This document shows positions 16,333-26,526 of a DNA stretch of 64,000 nt, in pieces. This stretch comes from an uncultured Shewanella sp. (GTDB lineage Bacteria; Pseudomonadota; Gammaproteobacteria; Enterobacterales; Shewanellaceae). Position 1 is the stretch's first letter, and every line of letters starts with the position of its first letter. The DNA is taken from NCBI GenBank assembly GCA_947503555.1, contig CANNEE010000006.1, positions 1 through 64,000 on the forward strand. Direction: 5' to 3'. The position numbers were made by a program, and so were the translations under genes. A model generated the notes under the pieces. The model ran no database searches. It was not told where the DNA came from and saw only the letters and a list, made by a program, of their open reading frames with translations.

Positions 16333-16362
16333 GATTTAGCGAAAAAATACTTGCGCTAAATC
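16333..16362 (+). other. Intercistronic hairpin 2 (prpC-acnD)
   Basis: GATTTAGCG pairs with CGCTAAATC around a 12-base A-rich loop, 8 bases after hairpin 1. Paired hairpins between operon genes commonly set differential mRNA stability. Confidence 0.6.
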
Positions 16363-16450
16363 GATAACGAGATAAAGAAAAAGAAGCCGAAGATTATGGA
16401 TGAGAGTGTCTCGGCGACTTTTTTGTATTCCTATCTTTGTGGAACTGATT

Positions 16451-19042
16451 ATGAATACTGCCCACCGTAAACCATTAGCAGGCTTAGGCGTAGACTACTT
16501 TGATACGCGCGAAGCTGTAGAAGCGATTAAGCCTGGTAGTTATGCCAAGCTACCTTATACATCAAGAGTGTTAGCCGAAAACTTAGTGCGCCGTTGTGAG
16601 CCAGAAAAATTAACTGAGTCCCTAAATCAGATTATTGAGCGCAAGCGTGAGCTCGATTTTCCTTGGTTCCCAGCTCGCGTGGTCTGTCACGATATTTTGG
16701 GGCAAACTGCCCTTGTTGATTTAGCGGGTCTTCGTGATGCCATCGCCGATAAAGGTGGCGATCCTGCCAAAGTTAACCCTGTGGTGCCTACACAGCTGAT
16801 TGTCGATCATTCATTAGCGGTAGAAGCGCCTGGTTTTGATCCTGACGCCTTTGAAAAGAATCGTGCGATTGAAGATAGACGTAACGAAGACAGGTTCCAT
16901 TTTATCAACTGGACTAAGACAGCCTTTAAGAATGTTGATGTGATTCAGCCTGGTAACGGCATTATGCATCAAATCAACCTTGAAAAGATGTCACCAGTCA
17001 TTCAGTCCCGTGAGGGTGTCGCATTTCCCGATACCTTAGTCGGTACAGACAGTCATACTCCCCATGTTGATGCATTAGGCGTTATCGCTATCGGTGTCGG
17101 TGGTTTAGAAGCCGAAAGTGTGATGCTGGGCCGCGCTTCCTATATGCGTCTGCCTAATATCATAGGTGTTGAGCTGACAGGTAAGCGTCAAGCTGGGATC
17201 ACAGCAACGGATATCGTACTGGCGTTAACCGAATTCCTGCGTGAGCAAAAGGTGGTGTCCTCTTATCTTGAGTTCTTTGGTGAAGGTGCAAAAGACTTAA
17301 CCCTTGGCGACAGAGCCACGATTTCCAATATGACGCCAGAGTTTGGTGCATCGGCGGGTATGTTCTATATCGATGAGCAAACTATCGATTACCTAAAGCT
17401 GACAGGGCGCACGCCAGAGCAGGTTAAGCTGGTTGAAACCTATGCTAAAGAGACAGGGCTTTGGGCTGACAGCCTAGTTGAAGCTGAGTATGAAAGGGTA
17501 TTAACCTTTGACCTATCCAGTGTCGTTCGTAATATTGCGGGCCCTTCAAACCCTCATCGCCGAGTACCGACATCTGAGCTGGCCGATAGAGGTATCGCAG
17601 GTAAGGTGGAAAACGAAGAAGGTAAGATGCCTGATGGCGCGGTCATTATCGCAGCAATTACCAGCTGTACTAATACCAGTAACCCAAGAAACGTTGTTGC
17701 TGCCGCGCTACTTGCCCGTAAAGCCAATGAGTTAGGCCTGACTCGTAAGCCATGGGTTAAGACCTCATTTGCCCCTGGCTCTAAAGTGGCTCAGCTTTAT
17801 CTTGAAGAAGCCAATCTACTGCCAGAGCTTGAGCAGCTTGGCTTTGGTATCGTAGGTTTTGCATGTACTACCTGTAACGGTATGAGTGGCGCGTTAGATC
17901 CTGTTATTCAGCAGGAAGTGATCGATAGAGATCTTTACTCGACCGCCGTGCTTTCGGGTAACCGCAACTTTGATGGTCGTATTCACCCTTATGCAAAGCA
18001 GGCGTTTTTGGCATCTCCGCCATTAGTGGTGGCCTATGCGATTGCCGGCACCATTCGTTTTGATATAGAAAAGGATGTGCTGGGGACAGATAAGCAAGGC
18101 AATGCAGTAACCCTCAAAGATATCTGGCCGACGGATGAAGAGATAGATGCGATTGTTAATCAGGCGGTGAAGCCTGAGCAGTTTAACAAGATCTATGAGC
18201 CTATGTTTGATATCGCAGTCGATTATGGTGAGAAGAACAATCCTTTATATGAATGGCGTCCACAAAGTACCTATATTCGCCGTCCTCCTTATTGGGAAGG
18301 TGCACTGGCTGGTGAGCGAACCATGAAGGGAATGCGTCCGCTGGCGGTATTAGGTGACAATATCACAACGGATCACCTTTCACCTTCGAACGCGATTTTG
18401 CCAACGAGTGCCGCAGGAGAGTACCTTGGCAAGATGGGGCTACCGGAAGAGGACTATAACTCCTATGCAACCCACAGGGGCGATCACTTAACCGCTCAGC
18501 GTGCGACGTTTGCCAACCCTAAACTGCTCAATGAGATGGTGAAGGAAAACGGTGAAGTGAAGCAGGGCTCTCTGGCGCGAATTGAACCAGAAGGCAAGGT
18601 CACTCGTATGTGGGAAGCTATTGAAACCTATATGGATAGAAAGCAGCCACTGATCATTATTGCTGGTGCTGACTATGGTCAGGGTTCATCACGTGACTGG
18701 GCTGCTAAAGGTGTTCGCCTTGCGGGTGTGGAAGCCATCGTTGCCGAAGGTTTTGAGCGCATCCACAGAACTAACCTTGTGGGTATGGGCGTGCTGCCAC
18801 TCGAGTTTAAGTCTGGCGAGAGTCGTCATACTTATCAAATCGATGGTACAGAGACCTTTGACGTTGTCGGTGAACGTACACCTGGTGCTGAGCTTATTCT
18901 GGTTATTCGCCGTGCAAATGGTGAATGTGTAGAAGTACCAGTTAAGTGCCGACTCGATACCGCTGAAGAGGTGACTATCTACGAGGCTGGTGGCGTGCTA
19001 CAGCGATTTGCTCAAGACTTTCTTGATGCGAATAAGTCCTAG
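16451..19042 (+). CDS. acnD: Fe/S-dependent 2-methylcitrate dehydratase AcnD
   Basis: AcnD, an aconitase-family enzyme, dehydrates 2-methylcitrate to a 2-methylaconitate isomer, replacing PrpD of enterics. With the ATG at 16451 it has 863 residues and begins MNTAHRKPLAGLGVDYFD. The [4Fe-4S] ligands are visible in ITSCTNTS (about residue 402) and ACTTCNGMSG (about 474-477). Aconitase signatures PDTLVGTDSHTPHVDALGV and the swivel-domain GADYGQGSSRDWAAKG are complete. AcnD activity depends on PrpF, encoded next. Two hairpins lie in front of it. Confidence 0.95.
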   Translation: MNTAHRKPLAGLGVDYFDTREAVEAIKPGSYAKLPYTSRVLAENLVRRCEPEKLTESLNQIIERKRELDFPWFPARVVCHDILGQTALVDLAGLRDAIADKGGDPAKVNPVVPTQLIVDHSLAVEAPGFDPDAFEKNRAIEDRRNEDRFHFINWTKTAFKNVDVIQPGNGIMHQINLEKMSPVIQSREGVAFPDTLVGTDSHTPHVDALGVIAIGVGGLEAESVMLGRASYMRLPNIIGVELTGKRQAGITATDIVLALTEFLREQKVVSSYLEFFGEGAKDLTLGDRATISNMTPEFGASAGMFYIDEQTIDYLKLTGRTPEQVKLVETYAKETGLWADSLVEAEYERVLTFDLSSVVRNIAGPSNPHRRVPTSELADRGIAGKVENEEGKMPDGAVIIAAITSCTNTSNPRNVVAAALLARKANELGLTRKPWVKTSFAPGSKVAQLYLEEANLLPELEQLGFGIVGFACTTCNGMSGALDPVIQQEVIDRDLYSTAVLSGNRNFDGRIHPYAKQAFLASPPLVVAYAIAGTIRFDIEKDVLGTDKQGNAVTLKDIWPTDEEIDAIVNQAVKPEQFNKIYEPMFDIAVDYGEKNNPLYEWRPQSTYIRRPPYWEGALAGERTMKGMRPLAVLGDNITTDHLSPSNAILPTSAAGEYLGKMGLPEEDYNSYATHRGDHLTAQRATFANPKLLNEMVKENGEVKQGSLARIEPEGKVTRMWEAIETYMDRKQPLIIIAGADYGQGSSRDWAAKGVRLAGVEAIVAEGFERIHRTNLVGMGVLPLEFKSGESRHTYQIDGTETFDVVGERTPGAELILVIRRANGECVEVPVKCRLDTAEEVTIYEAGGVLQRFAQDFLDANKS

Positions 19043-19242
19043 CAACGTAAATTAAACCTGTTATGGGTTAATGACAAATGGCGGTGCTTGTTATCTGAGC
19101 TAAGGTCTGGGTGAAGCTCTAAGATGAATTAGCATCGCCATTATGTTTGCAGTCGATGATTCACAACTGAATGATATTAAAGCAAGCGGTATATAACTGA
19201 CTAGGTTTACAAAGAAACCTATTTTTCGATAAGGGTAATAAA

Positions 19243-20433
19243 ATGGCTTATCAAGGACAGCTAAGGATCCCCGCGACTTATATGCGCGGCGGCACCAGTA
19301 AGGGCGTATTTTTTAGCCTTAAAGAGCTACCCGAAGCGGCTCAAGTCGCGGGTGAGGCAAGAGATGCGCTGCTATTAAGAGTGATTGGCAGCCCAGATCC
19401 TTATGCAAAGCATACGGATGGCATGGGCGGCGCGACATCAAGCACTAGTAAGACAGTGATTGTCGCCAAGAGTGACGTCGCCGATCACGATGTGGATTAC
19501 CTTTTTGGGCAAGTGGCTATCGACAAGCCTTTTGTGGATTGGAGTGGCAATTGCGGTAACTTAACCGCAGCAGTAGGCGCCTTTGCCATTAGTAAAGGGT
19601 TAGTCGATGCCGAGCGAATTCCCCATGATGGTATCGCCGTCGTTCGTATTTGGCAGGCAAATATCCGTAAAACCATTATTGCTCACATTCCTATGTGTAA
19701 TGGTGAGGTACAAGAGTTAGGTGATTTTGAGCTCGATGGTGTCACTTTCCCTGCTGCTGAAGTGGTCGTCGATTTTGTCGATCCCGCCGATGGCGAAGGC
19801 GCTATGTTTCCAACGGGGAATCTTGTCGATAAGCTTGAGGTGCCAGAGTCTATTGTTAAGGGCGGCGTACTCAACGCCACCATGATTAATGCAGGCATTC
19901 CCACGATTTTCTTGAATGCTGAAGAGCTAGGTTATGATGGCACTGAGTTACAAGAAGCGATTAACTCAGACAGCGAAGCGCTAGCGCGCTTTGAGACCAT
20001 TAGAGCCTATGGCGCGATTCAGATGGGCTTGATTAACGAGTTATCTGAGGCAGCTAATCGTCAGCACACACCTAAGGTGGCCTTTGTCGCTCCGCCAAAG
20101 GATTATTCCGCGTCCAGTGGCAAGGTGATTAGTTCTCAAGATATCGATGTGGCAGTACGCGCTCTGTCTATGGGCAAACTACATCATGCTATGATGGGTA
20201 CTGCAGCGGTCGCGATAGGCACAGCCGCAGCTATCCCTGGTACATTAGTGAATTTAGCCGCTGGTGGTGATGAGCGAGAAACAGTGAGCTTTGGTCATCC
20301 TTCTGGCACATTAAAAGTGGGGGCTCAAGCCGAGTTTAATACTCAAAGCCAGAGCTGGCAGGTTAATAAGGTCAGCATGAGCCGTAGCGCTCGTGTGCTG
20401 ATGGAAGGCTGGGTGCGAGTGCCTCAGGTTTAG
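19243..20433 (+). CDS. prpF: 2-Methylaconitate cis-trans isomerase PrpF
   Basis: PrpF isomerises the trans-2-methylaconitate made by AcnD so that a housekeeping aconitase can complete 2-methylisocitrate formation. The 396-residue protein has the diaminopimelate-epimerase-like fold. It shows the family N-terminus RIPATYMRGGTSKGVFF and the loops GGATSSTSKT and DWSGNCGNLTAAVGAFA. It is the last gene of the prp operon, 200 bp after acnD, followed by a strong terminator. The acnD-prpF pairing marks the AcnD-type rather than the PrpD-type pathway. Confidence 0.95.
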   Translation: MAYQGQLRIPATYMRGGTSKGVFFSLKELPEAAQVAGEARDALLLRVIGSPDPYAKHTDGMGGATSSTSKTVIVAKSDVADHDVDYLFGQVAIDKPFVDWSGNCGNLTAAVGAFAISKGLVDAERIPHDGIAVVRIWQANIRKTIIAHIPMCNGEVQELGDFELDGVTFPAAEVVVDFVDPADGEGAMFPTGNLVDKLEVPESIVKGGVLNATMINAGIPTIFLNAEELGYDGTELQEAINSDSEALARFETIRAYGAIQMGLINELSEAANRQHTPKVAFVAPPKDYSASSGKVISSQDIDVAVRALSMGKLHHAMMGTAAVAIGTAAAIPGTLVNLAAGGDERETVSFGHPSGTLKVGAQAEFNTQSQSWQVNKVSMSRSARVLMEGWVRVPQV

Positions 20434-20454
20434 AATGCTTAATGTATTAGTGAG

Positions 20455-20480
20455 AAGGCGTCTATTTGACGCCTTTTTTA
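20455..20480 (+). terminator. Terminator of the prp operon
   Basis: AAGGCGTC / GACGCCTT stem with a 5-base loop followed by TTTTTA, 21 bases after the prpF stop. Confidence 0.88.
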
Positions 20481-20848
20481 TGTCTGGTCGTTGTTGAAGA
20501 TTGGTTTTGTCAAAATGGGAGGAGAAGCAAGCATAGTTTGTATGATTTCTCGAGTCTGAGTTTATCTCTGTGGCTAGATAGAATGTATGGTTTTGATTAG
20601 TGGTTATATGATGCCAGTTTCTCGACTTTAGCCTGTTGAGTAGATGGGCGAACCTCTTTTGCGTCAAGGGCTAAGGCTAATTAATCTTTATTGCATTTTT
20701 GAGAAAATTGACCACTATTTTCTCACGTGCTTTGGCGCACATACTTAGCTAGGGTAAGTGGTATCGGCTGCAAACTTAATTGTATGCTTAACTATATTAG
20801 AATAAATATTAATAGTGTCTATTAGCCATAGATAGCAGAGGTCTAGCA
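20481..20848. other. Gene-free spacer before the Bcs1-like gene
   Basis: I see no convincing gene. A T-rich stretch around 20760-20830 probably holds the promoter of the AAA ATPase gene. No strong dyad was noticed. Confidence 0.4.
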
Positions 20849-22024
20849 ATGAATGAATTGTTACTGCAAGTAAAATCCCTTACCGATGGTGACCCACTGC
20901 TTACAGCAGTCATAGTCGGTGTACTTACCTTAACCCTATGCGGATTAGCTCTGTATCTGCTGCGAAACCTTCCTTCTAGGATAATTAACTGGCTGAGTAG
21001 TCTGCTGGTTGTCCGTTTGACAATCGATGATAGTCATAGCTCTCGCACAGAAGTGTTTAACAAGCTGTCCTTTGAGATCAGTAACAATACGATTCCTCTG
21101 TTTTCTCGCTCTATCTCTGAAGCTGTCTATTATGATTATGCAGCCAATTATGATGGCCGTATCAGTGTCAAGTCCATTGGTTACGGCGTTCATCTGTTCA
21201 AATACCAAGGCTCCTATATGCTGGCCCGTCGTACTAAAATAGATAGCACTATGCCCTACGACAGAATTACCATTACCGCACCTTGGTGGTTAAGAGGAAA
21301 ACTCCATGGTTTTCTGGAAGAGACGCGGGGTGATCTTCCGGAAGAACCGAAAATTAATATTTTTGAGGAAACCGAGTGGGTCCGCTACGGCACCTTAAAG
21401 ACAGGTGGCTTTGACAAGTTAGTACTCGACGAAAACTTTAAGCAAGATGTGCTTCGCGAAGTCGGCAATTTTGCAGGTAGCTCTAAGTCTGTAGTGAGCA
21501 AACTAACTCTATTACTGCACGGTCAAACTGGTACGGGGAAAACCGGTATTGCCAGAGCATTAGCCGTTGATTTTGGGCGCGATCTTTATATTCTTAATTT
21601 ATCTACAGTGAATGATGCTACGGTTCATAAGGCCATCAGAAAAGTGCCGCCGGGAGCCATGTTACTGATTGAAGACTGCGACTGTGTTAAAGCGACGGTT
21701 TCACGATTTGCAGAGAGTGATGTTGATAACCCGCCATTGACCTTAGGCGGCGTGTTAAACGCACTAGATGGCATAGTACCGCTTGAAGATTGTCTGGTTG
21801 TGATGACAACTAACCATATCGAGAGTCTGGATCCTGCACTTATCCGTAAAGGTCGCGTCGATGTAACCCTTGAGGTACCGCTCATTAGTCCAAAACAAGT
21901 GATAGAAGATTTTGAAGAGCGCTTTAACGCTAAAGTGACGGTGACTGAACCTATGTTAGGTTGTGAGGTATACGAACTGCATCGAAGAGCCTATATCAGA
22001 TATGCGGTTTGCCATACAAAATAG
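20849..22024 (+). CDS. Bcs1-like membrane-anchored AAA ATPase
   Basis: This 391-residue protein has one N-terminal membrane helix (about residues 18-38), a mixed middle domain to about residue 195, then a single AAA module. Walker A GQTGTGKT is at 225-232, Walker B LLIED at 272-276, sensor 1 is VVMTTNHIESLDPALIRKGRVD. The order helix - middle domain - AAA and the RKGRVD motif are those of Bcs1, the mitochondrial ATPase that inserts the Rieske protein. Bacterial relatives exist but their clients are unknown. The gene stands alone between terminators and no Rieske gene is nearby. A role in protein translocation or membrane-protein quality control is inference only. Confidence 0.75.
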   Translation: MNELLLQVKSLTDGDPLLTAVIVGVLTLTLCGLALYLLRNLPSRIINWLSSLLVVRLTIDDSHSSRTEVFNKLSFEISNNTIPLFSRSISEAVYYDYAANYDGRISVKSIGYGVHLFKYQGSYMLARRTKIDSTMPYDRITITAPWWLRGKLHGFLEETRGDLPEEPKINIFEETEWVRYGTLKTGGFDKLVLDENFKQDVLREVGNFAGSSKSVVSKLTLLLHGQTGTGKTGIARALAVDFGRDLYILNLSTVNDATVHKAIRKVPPGAMLLIEDCDCVKATVSRFAESDVDNPPLTLGGVLNALDGIVPLEDCLVVMTTNHIESLDPALIRKGRVDVTLEVPLISPKQVIEDFEERFNAKVTVTEPMLGCEVYELHRRAYIRYAVCHTK

Positions 22025-22051
22025 ATAACACAAGACAGGATATATAAATTG

Positions 22052-22091
22052 AAATGCCCTTGGACCTTTAACTGGTTCAAGGGCATTTTAG
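22052..22091. terminator. Bidirectional terminator, Bcs1-like gene / RND gene
   Basis: AAATGCCCTTG pairs with CAAGGGCATTT around an 16-base loop, with T-rich flanks on both strands, between two convergent genes. Confidence 0.8.
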
Positions 22092-22161
22092 TTAGAAGCT
22101 TATGTAATGCTTAATAGCTGTCTATTTTAGGTCGTTATCTGTAATCAATTTAACCTTAGCT

Positions 22162-25100
22162 TTAGTCTGTCAACAATACTTGAGCGGGGGCTTTGCTTGA
22201 TGACTTGTTGCCTTTTAACAGCGTGACCAATAATGCAGGTAAAAAACTTAAAGTTAATAGTGTTGAAAATAGAATGCCGCACAGAACGATAATCCCAACA
22301 CCTCGATATAACTCAGTGCCATCACCAGGAATAAAGACCAAAGGTGCAAGGCCAAACACAGTTGTGGAAGTAGACATCAATATCGGCATAAGACGCTTTT
22401 CTACTGCCATTTTGACTGCCGATACGATTTCGACGTTGGGCTGCATCATATACTTTCGTGTTTCATCTACAATCAATATCGGATTGTTAACAACTGTGCC
22501 TAGTAGGATTAAAAAACCTAGCATGGTGATCATGTCAAGGGGCTGATGAAACCCTATGATGCCAAAATGCGCTAGTGCTGAATTAGCGCCATTGACACCG
22601 ATTAGCCCGATTAAACCACCAGCCATACCCAGTGGAATTGTCGTTAAGATAAACAGTGGATATCGCCAATGGGTAAATATTGCGACCAGTAGCAGGTAAC
22701 TGAGAACTATGGCTATGATGAAGTTTGACGATAACGAAGCTTTTGTCGCATCAAGCTGATCGGCTGCGCCACTAATAATGAGATTGACTCCATGAGCTAT
22801 CTTGCCCTGTTGCTTGAGGGCTGTAATTAACTGTGTTCTCACCAACTCTTCTGCATCTTCAAGTGCGATATTTCTTGGTGGAATGATGTAGACAGATACA
22901 GTTCGATTGCCATCAACTCTTCGAATGCTATCGCTACTATAGTTTGCCTGCATATCCGCAAGTGCATTAAGTGGCATGATTTCACCTGCCGGTGTCGAAA
23001 TAGGGGTGTTAGCTAATTGTTCAATATTTTGCTTATTGCCTGCATTGCTAAAAATGAACATATCTATCTTGTCATCGCCAAGAATGAACTCATCAACATA
23101 GGCTCCATCACTGAAAGCCGCAATAGCATAACCAAGCTCGTTATTGTTTAACCCCAATTCAGCAAGGCGATCCCACCTGGGGCGTATTTCAATCATAGGC
23201 TGATCTAAGCTCAACGAGCTGGGTTGAGAGTTTATTTGAGGTTTCTCAAACACAATATTTGCCTGAGCATAGACAGCTTCTGCAGCTTGATATAACTCGA
23301 CTATGTTTGGCCCAGAAATATCAACTGCTACAGCTCTGGTTCCACCATCGTTGCTCGAGATGATAGACCCTCTAGAAGAAAAGGCCCTCATATTGTCGTA
23401 ACTTCTAAACTTGTCAGTGATAGCATCCATCATGGCTTGGATTTGGCTAGCATCAACAGGCCGACTGAGTAACCATATTCTTCCGGCAGAAACACTCATG
23501 GAATAGTAACTTAGCGGTGGAAGAGGGGTTATACCATTCTTGTAGTCTTCATCGGATACGTTGATATGTTGATCAAAGTAAGCTCTTAGCTCTTCGCCTA
23601 TACGCTCCATTTCACTTAAGTTGTAGCTAGGAGGGGCTATCATCATGGAAAAGGCTTTCGGCTCCTCTCCTTCAGGCAGGTATTCCGCTGAAGGCATAAA
23701 GAGATACGCAGCTCCTAAGGTCAGCACTGAGACGCTAATCACTGTGGTCACTGCACGTCGACGGGTGTTAATGAATAGGTCGACAAATTTGAGCCAGTTA
23801 CTCGATAGTGTTAACTGCTTAGCATCGGCTTTAGGCTTACTAAAATGGGCAATAGCAACAGGCACGACAAATATTGCCACTAACATAGAGGCGATGATGG
23901 CACCAGATATCGCAATTGCAACATCTGAATAGAGTTGTCCTGCTTCTTGCTGTACAAACAAAATTGGTGCAAAGACTAAAATGGTTGTGGCAGTTGATGC
24001 TAAAACGGCAGGCCACACCTCTTTAACCCCGGCTATGGCCGCTTCAATACTATTTTTGTGGCGCCGTTTAGCTTGCATAATACTTTCTAAAACGACGATA
24101 GTGTTGTCAACTGTCATGCCGATGGCGAAAGCGACACCCGCTAGTGAGATAATATTAATGGTGCGACCAAATGCCATCAAGGCTAAGAATGCAGCTATGG
24201 TGCACATAGGTATACCAAGAATACCTATGACGGTAATACTGGCTGAGCGTAGGAAATAAAACATGATCGCCGTTGCCAACAAGCCGCCGAGAAATAGATT
24301 AAACCAGACATTTTTTAATGAGCTGCTGACATACTCTACATCATCACTGACCAGTAGGAGTTCCAGACCATTGTATTGTAAAAGATCAGTATTAATACGC
24401 TCGACGACTTTTAGTAGCTGCTTTTTAATTTCTATGACATTTGAACCACTTTCTCTACGCACCGACAGGCTGATGGTCCGTTCGCCATCTAGATAGGATA
24501 GGCTGCGCGTTTCATAATGATCTAGGGTGACGTCTGCTACATCTTTGAGGTGTATATTGACATTCTCTGTTCGCTTGATAATGACATTCTTTAGGTCGTC
24601 AATGCTGTCAAATCGGCCAATCACGCGAATGAGAAAGCGTTCTTGTGTGGTTTCAATATCACCAGCAGAAGCATCGCTGTTACGGTTGCGTATAGCGCTT
24701 CTTACATCGGCAAGACTAATTCCTCGCTGGGCGAGTCGAGCAGGGTCAACTTTAATCTGAACTTGCTTAGCGGCTCCTCCACCGACTCTGACTTCCGATA
24801 TGCCGGTTACTGTCTCCATTCGTGGGCGAATATAATCTTCCGCATAGTCTCTTATTAGATCCATATCTAGGTCGAGCGGATTTCCCTTTTCTGGTTTGAG
24901 GGAGAAGTACATGAATGCATTACTAGAGAAAGAGCTAGAGATTAACCTAGGTTGATCGACATTTTCAGGGTAAGAGGAAACCTGACTTAGCGCATTATTC
25001 ACGTTCAGCATGGCATCATTAACCTCAACGCCAAAGGGAAACTCAAGCTCTATCGTCGCGCTGCCCATAGAGGCGTAAGAAGTCATACGTTTTAGGTTAG

Positions 25101-25317
25101 GTAAGCTACGTAAATAGCGCTCTTGCTCGATCAGTATCTCTTTTTCGATGTCTTGTGGCGTTGCGCCTGCCCAGCCGGTACGTACTGTAATCGTTCTGAC
25201 TTCAAGATCTGGGATCATCTGTACCGGAATATTAAGAGCGCCTACAACACCAAGAATGGATATGATGGAAACGATAACGGCGACCAATGTGCCTTTATTA
25301 ATGACGGCAGTAAACAT
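22162..25317 (-). CDS. RND-family efflux transporter, inner-membrane pump subunit
   Basis: This 1051-residue HAE1-like pump should have 12 membrane helices and two large periplasmic loops, exporting hydrophobic compounds by proton exchange. The N-terminus (INKGTLVAVIVSIISILGVVGALNIPVQMIPDLEVRTITV) and the helix-4 segment AIGMTVDNTIVVLES are clear. Only the first of the usual two helix-4 aspartates is kept, and the helix-10 lysine position reads as asparagine (GTVVNNPILIVDE), so its proton relay differs from AcrB. It overlaps the upstream fusion-protein gene as TAATG. No outer-membrane channel gene accompanies it, so a shared TolC is likely. Substrate unknown. Confidence 0.88.
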   Translation of the reverse strand: MFTAVINKGTLVAVIVSIISILGVVGALNIPVQMIPDLEVRTITVRTGWAGATPQDIEKEILIEQERYLRSLPNLKRMTSYASMGSATIELEFPFGVEVNDAMLNVNNALSQVSSYPENVDQPRLISSSFSSNAFMYFSLKPEKGNPLDLDMDLIRDYAEDYIRPRMETVTGISEVRVGGGAAKQVQIKVDPARLAQRGISLADVRSAIRNRNSDASAGDIETTQERFLIRVIGRFDSIDDLKNVIIKRTENVNIHLKDVADVTLDHYETRSLSYLDGERTISLSVRRESGSNVIEIKKQLLKVVERINTDLLQYNGLELLLVSDDVEYVSSSLKNVWFNLFLGGLLATAIMFYFLRSASITVIGILGIPMCTIAAFLALMAFGRTINIISLAGVAFAIGMTVDNTIVVLESIMQAKRRHKNSIEAAIAGVKEVWPAVLASTATTILVFAPILFVQQEAGQLYSDVAIAISGAIIASMLVAIFVVPVAIAHFSKPKADAKQLTLSSNWLKFVDLFINTRRRAVTTVISVSVLTLGAAYLFMPSAEYLPEGEEPKAFSMMIAPPSYNLSEMERIGEELRAYFDQHINVSDEDYKNGITPLPPLSYYSMSVSAGRIWLLSRPVDASQIQAMMDAITDKFRSYDNMRAFSSRGSIISSNDGGTRAVAVDISGPNIVELYQAAEAVYAQANIVFEKPQINSQPSSLSLDQPMIEIRPRWDRLAELGLNNNELGYAIAAFSDGAYVDEFILGDDKIDMFIFSNAGNKQNIEQLANTPISTPAGEIMPLNALADMQANYSSDSIRRVDGNRTVSVYIIPPRNIALEDAEELVRTQLITALKQQGKIAHGVNLIISGAADQLDATKASLSSNFIIAIVLSYLLLVAIFTHWRYPLFILTTIPLGMAGGLIGLIGVNGANSALAHFGIIGFHQPLDMITMLGFLILLGTVVNNPILIVDETRKYMMQPNVEIVSAVKMAVEKRLMPILMSTSTTVFGLAPLVFIPGDGTELYRGVGIIVLCGILFSTLLTLSFLPALLVTLLKGNKSSSKAPAQVLLTD

Positions 25318-26390
25318 TAGTATTTTCCTTCACTGGTACTGGTAAGGACGTTAACTTGAGTTCCTTCAGTCAATAAGTCGTTGCCAGACACTATGATATT
25401 TGATTTATCGGGCACGCCTTGCACAACGACTGTGTCTAAATCGGTTTTTAATAATTTGACCCCAATTCGTTTTGCCTTTCCATTTTCTACAGCGTAAACA
25501 CTATAGCTATTATCTGCATGGCGTTTTAACGCTGACTTAGGCAAGTTTACTTGTGATGCATTAGCGCGAGGAATGCTCACTTTAACATTTGCGGACATAC
25601 CAGCGACTAACTCAGTTGATTGTGGTAAGTCGATGCGTGCCCTAAAGGTTCGGCTAGTAGGATTGGATACATTAATATATTGAGCGAGCGATAAAGATAG
25701 CGGCTTTTGTGAAGTGACATCAGGAGTGACAATCGCTGGTATTGAAGTGGTATTTTTTATCGCTTGATAGTATTCCTGAGGGATATTGATAAACAGTCTC
25801 AAATTGTTATCTGATACCAGTTGGAGTACTTGGCTCTGCTGGCTTACCCATTCGCCGATATCAACATTTCGCTTTGCTATAGTGCCAGCAAAAGGCGCGA
25901 GGAGTTGATGTCTTTTGACTATCTCTTGCTGCAATCGCACCGTTGCTTTGGCTTGAGTGAGTAAGGCTTCGCTATTAGCAAGATTTGATTGCCTTTGGGA
26001 AACCAATGTTTTAGCAACGACTTCTTGCTTGGTTAACTGGCTAATTTCGTTTAACAGGCGTAAATCTTCGTTGTATTTTACCTTTGCAGATTGATAAACG
26101 GCTTTAGCTTGATCTAATTGAATTTTAGCGAGTGAATCATCGAGGGAGAGCAAAACTTGTCCTGCTTTGACTTTATCACCAGCATCGACATAAATGGACT
26201 TAACGACACCTGATTCTAGGCTCGTTAATTGAGCATCATTAAAAGCTTGAACTGAACCGCTAAGTGCAATCTCTAGGTTGCTTGTTTGCTGCTTTGCAAT
26301 GACAGTGTTGACATCTTGCGCAGCGGCGCTGAGATGAAAGCTTATCAGCGCTAGTGTAAACATTAGTACTTTGACAATAAAAGTATGCAT
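25317..26390 (-). CDS. RND efflux periplasmic adaptor (membrane fusion protein)
   Basis: The ATG at 26390 opens a signal peptide (MHTFIVKVLMFTLALISFHLSAAA). The lipoyl half-motifs flank a coiled-coil hairpin: VKSIYVDAGDKVKAGQVLLSLDDSL before it and ITLAPFAGTIAKRNVDIGEWV-like sequence after it, with the hairpin around residues 95-170. It links the inner-membrane pump to an outer-membrane channel. At 357 residues it has family length. Its stop codon overlaps the start of the pump gene (TAATG), so the two are translationally coupled. The divergent two-component system upstream probably regulates the pair. Confidence 0.88.
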   Translation of the reverse strand: MHTFIVKVLMFTLALISFHLSAAAQDVNTVIAKQQTSNLEIALSGSVQAFNDAQLTSLESGVVKSIYVDAGDKVKAGQVLLSLDDSLAKIQLDQAKAVYQSAKVKYNEDLRLLNEISQLTKQEVVAKTLVSQRQSNLANSEALLTQAKATVRLQQEIVKRHQLLAPFAGTIAKRNVDIGEWVSQQSQVLQLVSDNNLRLFINIPQEYYQAIKNTTSIPAIVTPDVTSQKPLSLSLAQYINVSNPTSRTFRARIDLPQSTELVAGMSANVKVSIPRANASQVNLPKSALKRHADNSYSVYAVENGKAKRIGVKLLKTDLDTVVVQGVPDKSNIIVSGNDLLTEGTQVNVLTSTSEGKY

Positions 26391-26526
26391 ACTCACCCTT
26401 ATATGGTATCTACTTAACAATCTAATAACGCTAATTTAGATACTGTCGTGTGAACGGAACGTGACCAAACAGTGGAGCGTTTTGCATTGTCATAGGTTTT
26501 GTGGCTTTAGGATGTTGGAAACTTAA
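26391..26526. promoter_or_regulatory. Divergent promoter region, efflux pair / two-component system
   Basis: This 136-bp spacer between two divergent transcripts is where the adjacent response regulator would be expected to act. I did not find a clear direct repeat to name as its site. Confidence 0.45.
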
